From Planctomycetaceae bacterium (GTDB lineage Bacteria > Planctomycetota > Planctomycetia > Pirellulales > Thermoguttaceae): DNA of 44,068 nt. Of the stretch, positions 27,272 through 34,967 are shown one piece after another. The first letter of the stretch is position 1. The number at the start of each line of letters is the position of its first letter. The position numbers and the translations under genes were made by a program. The stretch is from the NCBI GenBank assembly GCA_031274255.1, contig JAISQK010000070.1:1-44068 (forward strand), written 5' to 3'. Under the pieces are notes generated by a model. The model was given only the letters and a program-made list of their open reading frames with translations, was not told the DNA's origin and ran no database searches.

Positions 27272-27326
27272 TGTATTATAAAGGGTTGAAATGTTAATGT
27301 CACGTCACCCCTGAATACGTTACGTA

Positions 27327-28535
27327 TCAGGGATGACTGTCACTTTCGCCGCCGTTCCGGGAACCGCAGGCTCCCCAGACACCGTAAGGCGACGGCTTGC
27401 CAGGATTGTGGTAAGTCCCGTTGGTTGCATGGACGTAAGGCACGGAAAGACCCGCTGTTCCCGGTGTTGTTGTACTGACCGTATCCGAAACAAACGAAAC
27501 GGAAGCGTCGCCCCACGTCACATTGACACCGCCGGTATGATAACTGGTCGGCGGCAGCAAGGCACCGTCTCCGACACCGCCTGCGGTACAGGAAGGTGAG
27601 TTCGGCGGCAGAAACGTATTAAAATAACAAAAACATGTTTCGGTTGCCTGCATCCGGTGACCGATAAAATGTTCCATCAACTGCGCGTCGGCAATGGAAT
27701 CTTTGTAACTATTGCCGTTTCCTCGTGAATCAAGACAACTTTGCGGCCCCGCCCCTGTCGCGTGGGCAAACCTGTTATCACTTCGCCAACTGGAACGCAA
27801 GGCCCGCCGGTTTCCATTGCCGATGCAGCGTTCACTCATAAAAAGCGTGTTGCTCAAACCGTCTTCAATGGCGGAAAACGGACGGGATTCGTCGTAACAA
27901 AAAGGTGCCCGCGGTACCTTTGTCGTGTACCAGTCATAAGCGTCGCCCCATGAAAATACATAATTGTTGCGTGAAATCATCGTCAGTCCTTCCGTATTCC
28001 AGCCCGAAAGGGTGGAATTGGTCAGTGCCACACTATCGCGCCAGGCGGACGATTGCGGATCCCAATTCGAGGGAATCGGCGGCGTGGTGACTCCGGTTCC
28101 TTCACTGTCGGAGGGACAAAGCAATGTCGAAATCACACCGACCCAGCCGGGATTGTATGCCCAGGGAATTTGCTGAAAACCTGTTGCAGCGATGGATTCG
28201 TAACGTGCGGTTTCCTCAAAAAACGGCAGGATTCGCGGGAACGGAGATAATTGACCTCTACCATTGCCGGCGGCCGAGAAAAAACCCGGCAAGGCGTTAT
28301 ACGCATTATGGTAGTTGTGAAGGGCAAGTCCTAACTGTTTCAATTTGTTACTGCACGACATCCGCCGGGCGGCTTCGCGTGCCGCCTGGACCGCAGGCAA
28401 AAGAAGAGCAATCAGGATACCAATGATTGCAATCACCACCAAAAGTTCGACCAGCGTAAAAGCCTGCCTTTTCTTTCCAATCCTACCCCCCCCCAGTTTA
28501 ACATTGCGGTTTTTTGACATAGTTTTTCTTGACAT
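27327..28535 (-). CDS. DUF1559 prepilin-like protein
   Basis: A 402-residue protein with a type II/IV prepilin-like N-terminus: basic leader, processing site before Phe26 in '[10 protein letters not shown]', Glu30 at mature position 5, a hydrophobic helix to about residue 50, then the DUF1559 hallmark '[19 protein letters not shown]' and '[14 protein letters not shown]'. The C-terminal '[17 protein letters not shown]' motif is also typical. These proteins are numerous in Planctomycetes and are thought to form pseudopili or surface structures. First gene of the operon with the lipoprotein and GH20. Codons 14-17 (Leu-Gly-Gly-Gly) contain nine consecutive G, which makes the frame prone to slippage. 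Confidence 0.92.
   Translation of the reverse strand: MSRKTMSKNRNVKLGGGRIGKKRQAFTLVELLVVIAIIGILIALLLPAVQAAREAARRMSCSNKLKQLGLALHNYHNAYNALPGFFSAAGNGRGQLSPFPRILPFFEETARYESIAATGFQQIPWAYNPGWVGVISTLLCPSDSEGTGVTTPPIPSNWDPQSSAWRDSVALTNSTLSGWNTEGLTMISRNNYVFSWGDAYDWYTTKVPRAPFCYDESRPFSAIEDGLSNTLFMSERCIGNGNRRALRSSWRSDNRFAHATGAGPQSCLDSRGNGNSYKDSIADAQLMEHFIGHRMQATETCFCYFNTFLPPNSPSCTAGGVGDGALLPPTSYHTGGVNVTWGDASVSFVSDTVSTTTPGTAGLSVPYVHATNGTYHNPGKPSPYGVWGACGSRNGGESDSHP
28486..28494 (-). repeat. G9 homopolymer tract inside the DUF1559 gene
   Basis: Nine consecutive C on the plus strand, read as G9 in codons 14-17 of the coding strand and followed by TAGG. One extra G gives an immediate TAG; one fewer G leads to a TGA about 20 codons later. 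Only the present length keeps the protein in frame. Confidence 0.9.
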
Positions 28536-28629
28536 GATTTTTCTCCTGTGAAAAAGGAAATTTGTACGGAACGGGTTACAGAGGACGACAAAAGTCTCAT
28601 CTGCTCCTCACTTATTCTTACTTTACACA

Positions 28630-28693
28630 AGTTTAAGTGCCGGATGCGGAATGGACAACTCAATTTTGCGCAACATCGCAAAGAAATTGCGCA
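28630..28693 (-). promoter_or_regulatory. Promoter and AraC-type direct-repeat operator of the DUF1559-GH20 operon
   Basis: Read on the minus strand: TGCGCAATTT from 693 and TGCGCAAAAT from 672, two direct repeats 21 bp apart, then 4 bp, a -35 TTGTCC (28658-28653), a 17-bp spacer and a -10 TAAACT (28635-28630), all ahead of the gene start at 28535. The same arrangement stands before the gene at 30111. The divergent regulator is the natural binder. A dyad TTTGCG/CGCAAA (28665-28682) overlaps it. Confidence 0.6.
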
Positions 28694-28787
28694 CGCCGTG
28701 ACAAACAGCGGTGCAAATTAATGTAAGAATGTTATAATTTGCAGACTCAATTGCCCTTCATGGAATAAAAAGAATTCGCTCCGAAAG

Positions 28788-29996
28788 ATGAAACAGCAGA
28801 ATCAAATTCCCAAAGTTGCCGTGATGGTGGAAACGTCGCGCGGTTATGCCCGTGATATTCTGCGCGGTGTTTTGCGGTATGAAGTTTTGTACGGTCCCTG
28901 GGAACTGTATGCCGTTCCCGGCGGACGGGAAGAGCAACATCTTCCTGATTGGACGGTTTCCGGTAAGAGAGGCAAAAAGGGAATCATCGCTCATATCACA
29001 ACAGAGGAAATGGCCAAAGAAATCATTGCCGTTCCGTTGCCGACGGTTTCGGTTTTTCCGACAGACGATATTCCAGACATTGCGAAAAAAATTCGTTCTT
29101 ACAGCGAAGTCCGTTGTGATTCCGCTGCAATCGGCCGGATGGGAGCAGCGCATTTGTTGGAACGTCATTTCCTTTATTACGGATTTGTCGGCGAACTTTA
29201 CGATGCCGATTGGTCGCGGTTACGGCGTGATGCTTTTTGTGAAACGATCACTCAAAACGGTTATGAAACTTTTCTTTATCCGACTCCTTCACCGGAAGAA
29301 TCGGATTGGACAGCAGAACAACACCGTTTGTCCCGTTGGCTTCAAACACTTCCCAAACCTATCGGGATTTTTGCCGCCACCGATATTCGCGGACGCCGTG
29401 TCATTGAGGCATGTCATAAAGCCCGAATCGCGGTTCCCGACGAAGCGGCGGTTTTGGGGGTCGATAACGACGAACTGTTTTGCGAAACGATCACGCCGAG
29501 ACTTTCCAGCATTTCGATTGACGCGGAACGAGCCGGTTATGAATCGGCGGCACTTCTGAATCAGTTGATGTTTGGCGGCAAAGAACGGACCTCTGCCGTC
29601 TTTGGTCCGCTTCGGACCGTTTCGCGGCAGTCCAGTGACTTTTATCGTGTTGAGGATAAAATGGTTGCCGAAGCGTTAAAATATATTCAAACCCATTATT
29701 CCCAGCCCATCGGTGTTCCTGATATTGTTCGGGCGACAAAGGGGTCGCGGCGGATTTTGGAAATAAGATTTAAGAAAAACATGGGACATTCCATCATGGA
29801 AGAAATCAAAAAACGGCGGCTCAACAAAGTGAAACTTTTGTTGCTTGATTCGGATTTGTCTCTCGAAGAAATCGCCGAACACTGCGGTTTTCAGAGCAAA
29901 AACTATTTGATCAACGTGTTCCGCAAAGAATTTCATATGACAATGGGAGCGTTCCGCGAATCGCATCACCATCCCGTCAGAAAGAGGCTCCGCTAA
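28788..29996 (+). CDS. XylR-like AraC-family transcriptional regulator
   Basis: A 402-residue regulator that combines a LacI/periplasmic-binding-type sugar domain (about residues 7-280; 'VAVMVETSRGYARDILRGV', 'GIFAATDIRGRRVIEAC', 'VLGVDNDELFCE') with a C-terminal AraC DNA-binding domain (about 290-390) holding two helix-turn-helix units, near 308-330 and 358-380 ('LSLEEIAEHCGFQSKNYL'). This is the XylR architecture: a monosaccharide bound by the N-terminal part activates transcription. It is divergent from the GH20 operon and upstream of the GATase-symporter genes, with matching direct repeats in both promoters, so it probably activates both. The effector is inferred to be a sugar released by GH20, not necessarily xylose. 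Confidence 0.88.
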   Translation: MKQQNQIPKVAVMVETSRGYARDILRGVLRYEVLYGPWELYAVPGGREEQHLPDWTVSGKRGKKGIIAHITTEEMAKEIIAVPLPTVSVFPTDDIPDIAKKIRSYSEVRCDSAAIGRMGAAHLLERHFLYYGFVGELYDADWSRLRRDAFCETITQNGYETFLYPTPSPEESDWTAEQHRLSRWLQTLPKPIGIFAATDIRGRRVIEACHKARIAVPDEAAVLGVDNDELFCETITPRLSSISIDAERAGYESAALLNQLMFGGKERTSAVFGPLRTVSRQSSDFYRVEDKMVAEALKYIQTHYSQPIGVPDIVRATKGSRRILEIRFKKNMGHSIMEEIKKRRLNKVKLLLLDSDLSLEEIAEHCGFQSKNYLINVFRKEFHMTMGAFRESHHHPVRKRLR

Positions 29997-30002
29997 GAGA
30001 AA

Positions 30003-30066
30003 TGCGCAAAATCGTTGTGTGATTTCGCAAAATGAGGTTGACACATTTTCTTCTTTCTTTACATTA
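30003..30066 (+). promoter_or_regulatory. Promoter and AraC-type direct-repeat operator of the GATase-symporter operon
   Basis: TGCGCAAAAT at 30003-30012 and TTCGCAAAAT at 30024-30033 are direct repeats 21 bp apart. Four bp later comes a consensus -35 TTGACA (30038-30043), then TACATT (30060-30065) at a 16-bp spacing as a -10. It starts just after the regulator gene, so the symporter pair has its own promoter. Repeat spacing and distance to the -35 match the GH20 operon promoter. Confidence 0.62.
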
Positions 30067-30110
30067 AATCAATACGGTTATTCACTGAAACAAAAGAAAG
30101 TTAATCCGTT

Positions 30111-30923
30111 ATGGCAGCAATTTACTACGTCGGCGACTGGGCGGTGATGATCGGTCCGATCTTTGCCGAAACCCCTTTCAACTACGCCGTCAAAGGAACC
30201 GACATTTTCAATTATGGAAAATGGCTCAAGAATGCTCTGGAATCGTCGGGCGATCATGAGGTTCACAGTGTCCCGGCCTGGGAATTTTACCGGCTCGCTC
30301 CCGGCGAATATGAAAAAATCATCGACCGGCACGACATTCTCATTTTTTCGGATGTCGAAGCGAAAAATTTTCAACTGGTACCATCCTTTTTTGACCGGCG
30401 TCAATTCGGTACGAAACCGTTGACATTTCCTGACCGTGTGCGTTTGACAACAGAGGCACTGAAAAACGGTAAGCACATGATGTTTCTCGGCGGATGGCTC
30501 AGTTTCAACGGCGAAATGGGAAAAGGAGGCTGGGGCCGGACCGGTCTGAAAGAGATTCTTCCGGTGGAATGTCTGGAATACGAAGATCTTTGCGAAAGTA
30601 CGGAAGGTTGGTCGGCAACACCGTTGTTGAAAGAACATCCGATTTTGAACGGCATTGATCTCTCGACATTACCGCCTGTTCTCGGTTACAATAAAGTCAA
30701 ACCACGGAACAATAATGGAAAGAATAATGTTAATACGGAAGTTGTTGCCGTGTGGAAAGACACCGATGATCCGATGATCGCAACGGGACAATTCGGCAAA
30801 GGACGTGTTCTGGCCTATACTTCCGATCCGGCTCCGCATTGGGGATGTAACTTCGTGTATTGGGATAAGTACTGTCAACTTTGGCAAAACGCCGTTCGGT
30901 GGCTGTTATCACGGCAACACTAA
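30111..30923 (+). CDS. Class I glutamine amidotransferase-like protein (GATase1-like)
   Basis: A 270-residue protein with the flavodoxin-like GATase1 fold of the 'putative glutamine amidotransferase' group. Visible are 'YVGDWAVMIGPIFAETPF', 'HDILIFSDVEAKNF', the glycine-rich turn 'HMMFLGGWLSFNGEMGKGGWGRT' region (about 120-145), and 'GKGRVLAYTSDPAPHWG'. The usual nucleophile Cys is not evident at the elbow, where Gly-Gly-Trp is found, so glutaminase activity is doubtful; members in sugar loci are often of unknown function. It precedes the sodium:solute symporter by 20 bp and shares its promoter. Confidence 0.72.
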   Translation: MAAIYYVGDWAVMIGPIFAETPFNYAVKGTDIFNYGKWLKNALESSGDHEVHSVPAWEFYRLAPGEYEKIIDRHDILIFSDVEAKNFQLVPSFFDRRQFGTKPLTFPDRVRLTTEALKNGKHMMFLGGWLSFNGEMGKGGWGRTGLKEILPVECLEYEDLCESTEGWSATPLLKEHPILNGIDLSTLPPVLGYNKVKPRNNNGKNNVNTEVVAVWKDTDDPMIATGQFGKGRVLAYTSDPAPHWGCNFVYWDKYCQLWQNAVRWLLSRQH

Positions 30924-30943
30924 AATAAAAAAGAGAGACTTTG

Positions 30944-32812
30944 ATGTTGGCAGCATTAACGATGGGTTCGCTGGACTGGATTGTTTTGATTTTGTCGCTT
31001 GCGGTCTGTTTTTTTCCGGCGTTGTTTTTTGGCAAACGGTCGGGAAAAAACACGTCGGAATTTTTTGCGTCCGGTCGAAGTGTGCCGTGGTGGTTGATTG
31101 GTGTTTCCATGGTCGCCACAACTTTTGCCGCTGACACACCAAATCTTGTTACGCAATTTGTGCGGGAACAGGGGGTTGCGGGCAACTGGGCGTGGTGGGC
31201 GTTTACACTAACCGGAGTGGCAACGGTTTTCTTTTACGCCCGGCTTTGGCGGCGCAGTGAAGTGATGACGGATCTTGAGTTTTATCACGCCCGTTACAGC
31301 GGAAAAATCGCAACATTTGTCCGCGGGTTCCGTGCCGTTTATCTTGGATTCTTTTTCAACTGTATCATTCTCGGAAACGTCAATCTTGCCGCCTGTAAAA
31401 TTGCGGGAATTCTTTTCGGGTTTGATTCGTGGCAGACACTTTTGACTGTCGGTTTTGTCGATTTGGCGTTCGCCATGTATGCCGGGCTTTGGGGAGCGTT
31501 GGTTATTGATATGTTCCAATTTTGCCTGATGATGACCGGTATTACGGCGATGGCGTATTTTGCCGTGAACAACGAAACGGTTGGCGGACTTCATGTCATG
31601 ATCGAAAAAGTCGGAGCCATGAGCGGTCCGAACGGAATTCATTATTTGAACATGTTTCCCGATTTCACGAACAACTGGGAGATGGCGGTTGCGGTGTTTG
31701 TCATGCCGCTTGCGGTTCAGTGGTGGGCCACATGGTATCCGGGTTCCGAACCGGGCGGCGGAAGTTACATTGCGCAACGGATGCTTGCTTCGAAATCAGA
31801 AAAAGATGCACTGGGCGGCGTCCTGTTTTTTAACGTTGCCCATTACGTTTTACGTCCGTGGCCCTGGATGATTACCGCGTTGGCCTCGCTGGTTGTTTTT
31901 CCGACATTGCCGGACATTCACGCGGCGTTTCCTCATTTGGACAAAAATTTTCTCGGTAACGATATTGCGTATCCGGCAATGATGCGTTTTTTACCGGCCG
32001 GCTTTTTCGGACTGATGGTTGCGGCGTTGTTTGCGGCCCGGTCTTCCACTTTCCTGACGCATCTGAATTGGGGAGCGTCTTATTGTGTTCACGATTTTTA
32101 CCGGCTTTTTATTGCGCCGGGCCAATCGGAAAAGCATTATGTTTTGGCGGGACGTCTTGCCATTTTGGTTATTTTTATTGCAAGCGGGTTGATGGTGTTT
32201 GTTCTGGAGTCGGCAAAAGACGGATTCGGTATTTTGCTTCAAATCGGTGCGGGAACCGGTTTGCTTTATCTGGTTCGCTGGTTTTGGTGGCGCGTCAACG
32301 CCTGGTGTGAATTGACGGCAATGATCGTGTCATTCCTTGTTTCCGCGTTGTTTTTGACCGGGGACAAACTTGCCTGGTGGTGCAGCAATACCGAAAAATC
32401 GCGGATGATATCGGAGCAATTCGGTAACGGTATTATTATATTAAGTACGCATCAACGGTTGTTGATAACAGTTGCGGTAACAACCGCAGCGTGGATATTG
32501 ACTGCGTTTTTGACACCGAAAACAGACATGAATATTCTTGTGCAATTTTATCGAAAGGTGAAGCCGGGCGGCCGGGGTTGGGAACCCGTCCGCAAAGCCG
32601 CCGGTATCCGCCGCGAAGAAGTCCGCAATACCGGTGACAGTCTTCCTATGGCACTGGTCGGCTGGAGCTGCGGATGTGCCATGATTTGGTCAAGCCTGTT
32701 TCTGGTCGGCAATCTCCTTTACGGCCGTACCTTTTTCGCCGCGATTTGCGGAACCGTGTTTGTTGCCAGTACCGCCGGAACAATAACGATTGTCAATAAA
32801 CTCTGGAAATAG
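30944..32812 (+). CDS. Sodium:solute symporter family protein
   Basis: A 622-residue inner-membrane transporter with roughly 13-15 hydrophobic segments. SSS-family marks are 'FFASGRSVPWWLIGVSMVAT' in the first helices, 'PNLVTQFVREQGVAGNWAWW', 'VMTDLEFYHARYSGK' and 'MRFLPAGFFGLMVAALFAA' with the later sodium-site region. It would import a small organic solute, most likely a sugar, with Na+. Start: an ATG at 30944 follows GAGAGA; a TTG one codon upstream is the alternative. Its place in the XylR-like regulon with an exported GH20 suggests uptake of a hexosamine or related product. Confidence 0.88.
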   Translation: MLAALTMGSLDWIVLILSLAVCFFPALFFGKRSGKNTSEFFASGRSVPWWLIGVSMVATTFAADTPNLVTQFVREQGVAGNWAWWAFTLTGVATVFFYARLWRRSEVMTDLEFYHARYSGKIATFVRGFRAVYLGFFFNCIILGNVNLAACKIAGILFGFDSWQTLLTVGFVDLAFAMYAGLWGALVIDMFQFCLMMTGITAMAYFAVNNETVGGLHVMIEKVGAMSGPNGIHYLNMFPDFTNNWEMAVAVFVMPLAVQWWATWYPGSEPGGGSYIAQRMLASKSEKDALGGVLFFNVAHYVLRPWPWMITALASLVVFPTLPDIHAAFPHLDKNFLGNDIAYPAMMRFLPAGFFGLMVAALFAARSSTFLTHLNWGASYCVHDFYRLFIAPGQSEKHYVLAGRLAILVIFIASGLMVFVLESAKDGFGILLQIGAGTGLLYLVRWFWWRVNAWCELTAMIVSFLVSALFLTGDKLAWWCSNTEKSRMISEQFGNGIIILSTHQRLLITVAVTTAAWILTAFLTPKTDMNILVQFYRKVKPGGRGWEPVRKAAGIRREEVRNTGDSLPMALVGWSCGCAMIWSSLFLVGNLLYGRTFFAAICGTVFVASTAGTITIVNKLWK

Positions 32813-32853
32813 AATGCAATCCGGTGAAAATGGGGCTTTGCTTCAAACGCGGC

Positions 32854-33036
32854 TCACGGCGTCAATGTTGGAATCCTTCGTAAAAATAGAGCGAAAAAGC
32901 ATCGGCGATGGTGGAACGTCCGACCATTCCCTTTGTGAAAGAAACCAATCCCCCCGTCAGTGGTTTTGTGTTCGGACATTCCGTTATCGCAGTCCTGTCA
33001 AATCCGTCTTCGTATTTCCGTCGGGATGGCTTTCAT
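32854..33036 (-). pseudogene. Probable IS630-type transposase N-terminal remnant
   Basis: Read on the minus strand from an ATG at 33036 with an AGGAG ribosome site: M-K-A-I-P-T-E-I-R-R-R-I, an in-frame TGA, then Q-D-C-D-N-G-M-S. This matches my memory of the N-terminus of IS630-family transposases (MKAxPxExRxRxxxDCDxGM). A one-base shift after 'GMS' would restore 'TKPLT', again IS630-like, so the gene is broken by a stop and a frameshift and then lost. It fills most of the 365-bp gap 32813-33177, which otherwise holds nothing I can support. Confidence 0.38.
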
Positions 33037-33177
33037 GGTATTTCTCCTGATTGATTTCTTGCCAATTCTCTCAACGACTTCATGTTATCCACAGGACAAA
33101 AAGTATAACAAAAAATCAAACCACGTCCATACCAATTGCTAATCCGCTCTTGCCGTCCGGTCGTTCTGTATGTAATG

Positions 33178-33717
33178 TTAAAACGTGAAGGTTTCTTTTT
33201 CTTCTTCCGCCGTATCGGCATCAATAACCTGGGGTTGCGCCATTTGCCGGGACATCAGATTAATGCATACAAACTCACGGAGTTGGCTCGAAGGCTGTGT
33301 TGAGGAAGCCGGAAACATGGCGGCAAAAGTATTTCTTGCAAGATAGATCGGCGTTAAAACCAAACCAAACGGAACGCCCCACCATCCCATGACGAATGTC
33401 ACCAGAAAATTCCAGAGATTTGATTTTTTCGCACAAGAAGCACACGAAATTTTCGGAATCGTTCGGTACTGCGTGAGAATGAGAAACGACATCACCCGAT
33501 AAGAATAGTGAAAGTCCACAGGTCCCGGACCACCGCAATAGGGACATTCTCCTTGATGAATCTTCTCCAGTGACTCTTCGACAAGCTCCTCAGGAACCGT
33601 TTCATAGGCCTGATTCGTGAAAGCCGCATCAAAACATTTTTGATTACAATAACGCAATGTCCCCTGTTTGACCCCGCCGAAAAGAATCTGTTGACCGCAA
33701 TGAGCACAGACTGACAT
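33178..33717 (-). CDS. Zinc-ribbon membrane protein of unknown function
   Basis: A 179-residue protein with three metal-site clusters: 'CAHCGQQ...CNQKC' (residues 4-33), 'CPYCGGPGP' (about 58-66) and 'CASCAKK' (about 91-97). A hydrophobic stretch follows ('LWNFLVTFVMGWWGVPFGLVL', about 100-122), likely one or two membrane helices, then a Gln/Glu-rich tail. I do not recognise a named family. The promoter lies directly upstream in the 128-bp gap to the DUF2752 gene, so it is probably transcribed separately from the two genes further upstream. Confidence 0.75.
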   Translation of the reverse strand: MSVCAHCGQQILFGGVKQGTLRYCNQKCFDAAFTNQAYETVPEELVEESLEKIHQGECPYCGGPGPVDFHYSYRVMSFLILTQYRTIPKISCASCAKKSNLWNFLVTFVMGWWGVPFGLVLTPIYLARNTFAAMFPASSTQPSSQLREFVCINLMSRQMAQPQVIDADTAEEEKETFTF

Positions 33718-33752
33718 AGAGGAATCTCCCGATGTTTACAGTTGATATAATA

Positions 33753-33802
33753 AACATTACATACTTTAATAATGTTATAAAGTAAACCGGCAAAAATGGC
33801 AA
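33753..33802 (-). promoter_or_regulatory. Promoter of the zinc-ribbon gene with an overlapping dyad
   Basis: On the minus strand a -35 TTGCCA (33802-33797), exact 17-bp spacer and -10 TATAAC (33779-33774). A perfect 7-bp inverted repeat AACATTA/TAATGTT (33753-33759 and 33770-33776) overlaps the -10 and the start region, a typical place for a repressor operator. Confidence 0.6.
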
Positions 33803-33845
33803 GACAGAATTTGTCTGAAAATTATACTGCAGATAAAGTCTTGAT

Positions 33846-34349
33846 TCAACCACCATTGGCGGAATTTTCAATGGAACCTGTCATTTTGGAAGGAGGACGC
33901 AGAACATCAAAAGCGTCGAGAGGGAGATTCCTCACGAGAAAAAACAGAATCACCATCACGAGTACTCCCCGATAGAGGGCGTTTTGGTAGGGAAACGGGA
34001 ATGGTCTATGCAAAAAGGAAGTCCAAAACCACCGTACCGTCAAAAAGAAAATCAACGGCAGCATGGTCATTGCCAGCGGATTGCACCTCAAACTCCAAAG
34101 GAAATGGCCATTCAACAGGTAATGACATGCCCGCATGGACCCGCAGCCGGGACAGTAAAGCCCTGTGACCGTGTGAAACGGACATGACGGAATAAAGCCG
34201 TAATCCGCCGGATGCTTGTAAAACAGGAGTCCGCCGGTCAAAAGCAACACGACCGCACCAACCGCGAAAAAAGACCTTTGCCGCGGTTTCATGGACGGAA
34301 ACATTTCCGGCGGTTGAGGGATTTTCTGCGGCGGTTCCGGCTGTGACAT
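33846..34349 (-). CDS. DUF2752 membrane protein
   Basis: A 167-residue protein with a Pro-rich N-terminus (about 1-25), a first membrane helix ('SFFAVGAVVLLLTGGLLFY'), the DUF2752 signature 'CPFHTVTGLYCPGCGSMRA' (about 55-74) with its three Cys, and two further helices ('LAMTMLPLIFFLTV' and 'LVMVILFFLV'). The function of DUF2752 proteins is unknown; the Cys-rich motif could bind metal. It follows the CD225 gene by 19 bp, so the two are co-transcribed, a pairing I recall from other genomes. Confidence 0.88.
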   Translation of the reverse strand: MSQPEPPQKIPQPPEMFPSMKPRQRSFFAVGAVVLLLTGGLLFYKHPADYGFIPSCPFHTVTGLYCPGCGSMRACHYLLNGHFLWSLRCNPLAMTMLPLIFFLTVRWFWTSFLHRPFPFPYQNALYRGVLVMVILFFLVRNLPLDAFDVLRPPSKMTGSIENSANGG

Positions 34350-34368
34350 GGGAAACAGGAGTCAGGAA

Positions 34369-34704
34369 TTAAAATCCTCCCCCTCCATTGTTACCGGAAA
34401 CGGCGGCGACTACGGCGATGATAATATAAATGGCTATTAAAGCGACATAGCCGATCAAACCGATGAAGAGCCATTTCTTTGCTTTGGCGGCATCTTCCTG
34501 TGCTTTGGAAAAGTTTCCGACTGACTTTGCGGAATTGGCCTGCACGGAATAAACGATGCCGACAATCCCCAACGCCGGGCAACAGAAGAGCGTTTCCAAA
34601 ATTGCCCAAACAAGATAATCCGGCACGTGCTGCGACGGTACGGTATAACCGTCATCCTCCACATTCGTGAAAGCATACGGATTGTTGTTATCATAATCAC
34701 TCAC
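34369..34704 (-). CDS. CD225/dispanin-family small membrane protein
   Basis: A 111-residue protein. The CD225 core is 'VWAILETLFCCPALGIVGIVYSVQANSAKSVGNF' in its first half (shown here by its key parts: Cys-Cys-Pro turn, GIVxIVYSxQ), a cytosolic loop with 'AAKAKKWLFIG', and a second helix 'YVALIAIYIIIAVVAAV'. The C-terminus is Gly-rich. In animals the family includes interferon-induced membrane proteins; bacterial members have no established role and often sit by DUF2752 or TM2 genes, as here. First gene of the pair with DUF2752. Confidence 0.85.
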   Translation of the reverse strand: MSDYDNNNPYAFTNVEDDGYTVPSQHVPDYLVWAILETLFCCPALGIVGIVYSVQANSAKSVGNFSKAQEDAAKAKKWLFIGLIGYVALIAIYIIIAVVAAVSGNNGGGGF

Positions 34705-34782
34705 AGATTTCTCCTCAAAAATGTCCGGATGTTACGGAATCGTTTCGGGGACGCACAAACAATCCCCCGCATATTTGAGAGT

Positions 34783-34938
34783 TTAGCAAAAAATGTCTGA
34801 GGATGCAACAGAGCCGAAAGATTTTTCCTTTTTGAGCTTTTCTTTCAGGCAAATCGGAAGAATGACGCTTTCGATTTCCGTATCAGGAAATTGACAGACA
34901 TCAAGTTTGTCGAGTTTTCGGAGAGCCGCCTTGCTCAT
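34783..34938 (-). CDS. Possible small protein downstream of the chemotaxis receptor
   Basis: A 51-residue frame on the minus strand starting with 'MSKAALRKLDKLDVCQFPD', with 'ILPICLKEKLKKEKSF' and ending in -DIFC. It begins 29 bp after the receptor stop, in the same direction. No recognisable family and no good ribosome site; it may be a real small gene at the end of the signalling block or chance. Confidence 0.25.
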   Translation of the reverse strand: MSKAALRKLDKLDVCQFPDTEIESVILPICLKEKLKKEKSFGSVASSDIFC

Positions 34939-34967
34939 CCGATTAAAACGACAGGATCGTCAGGAGA

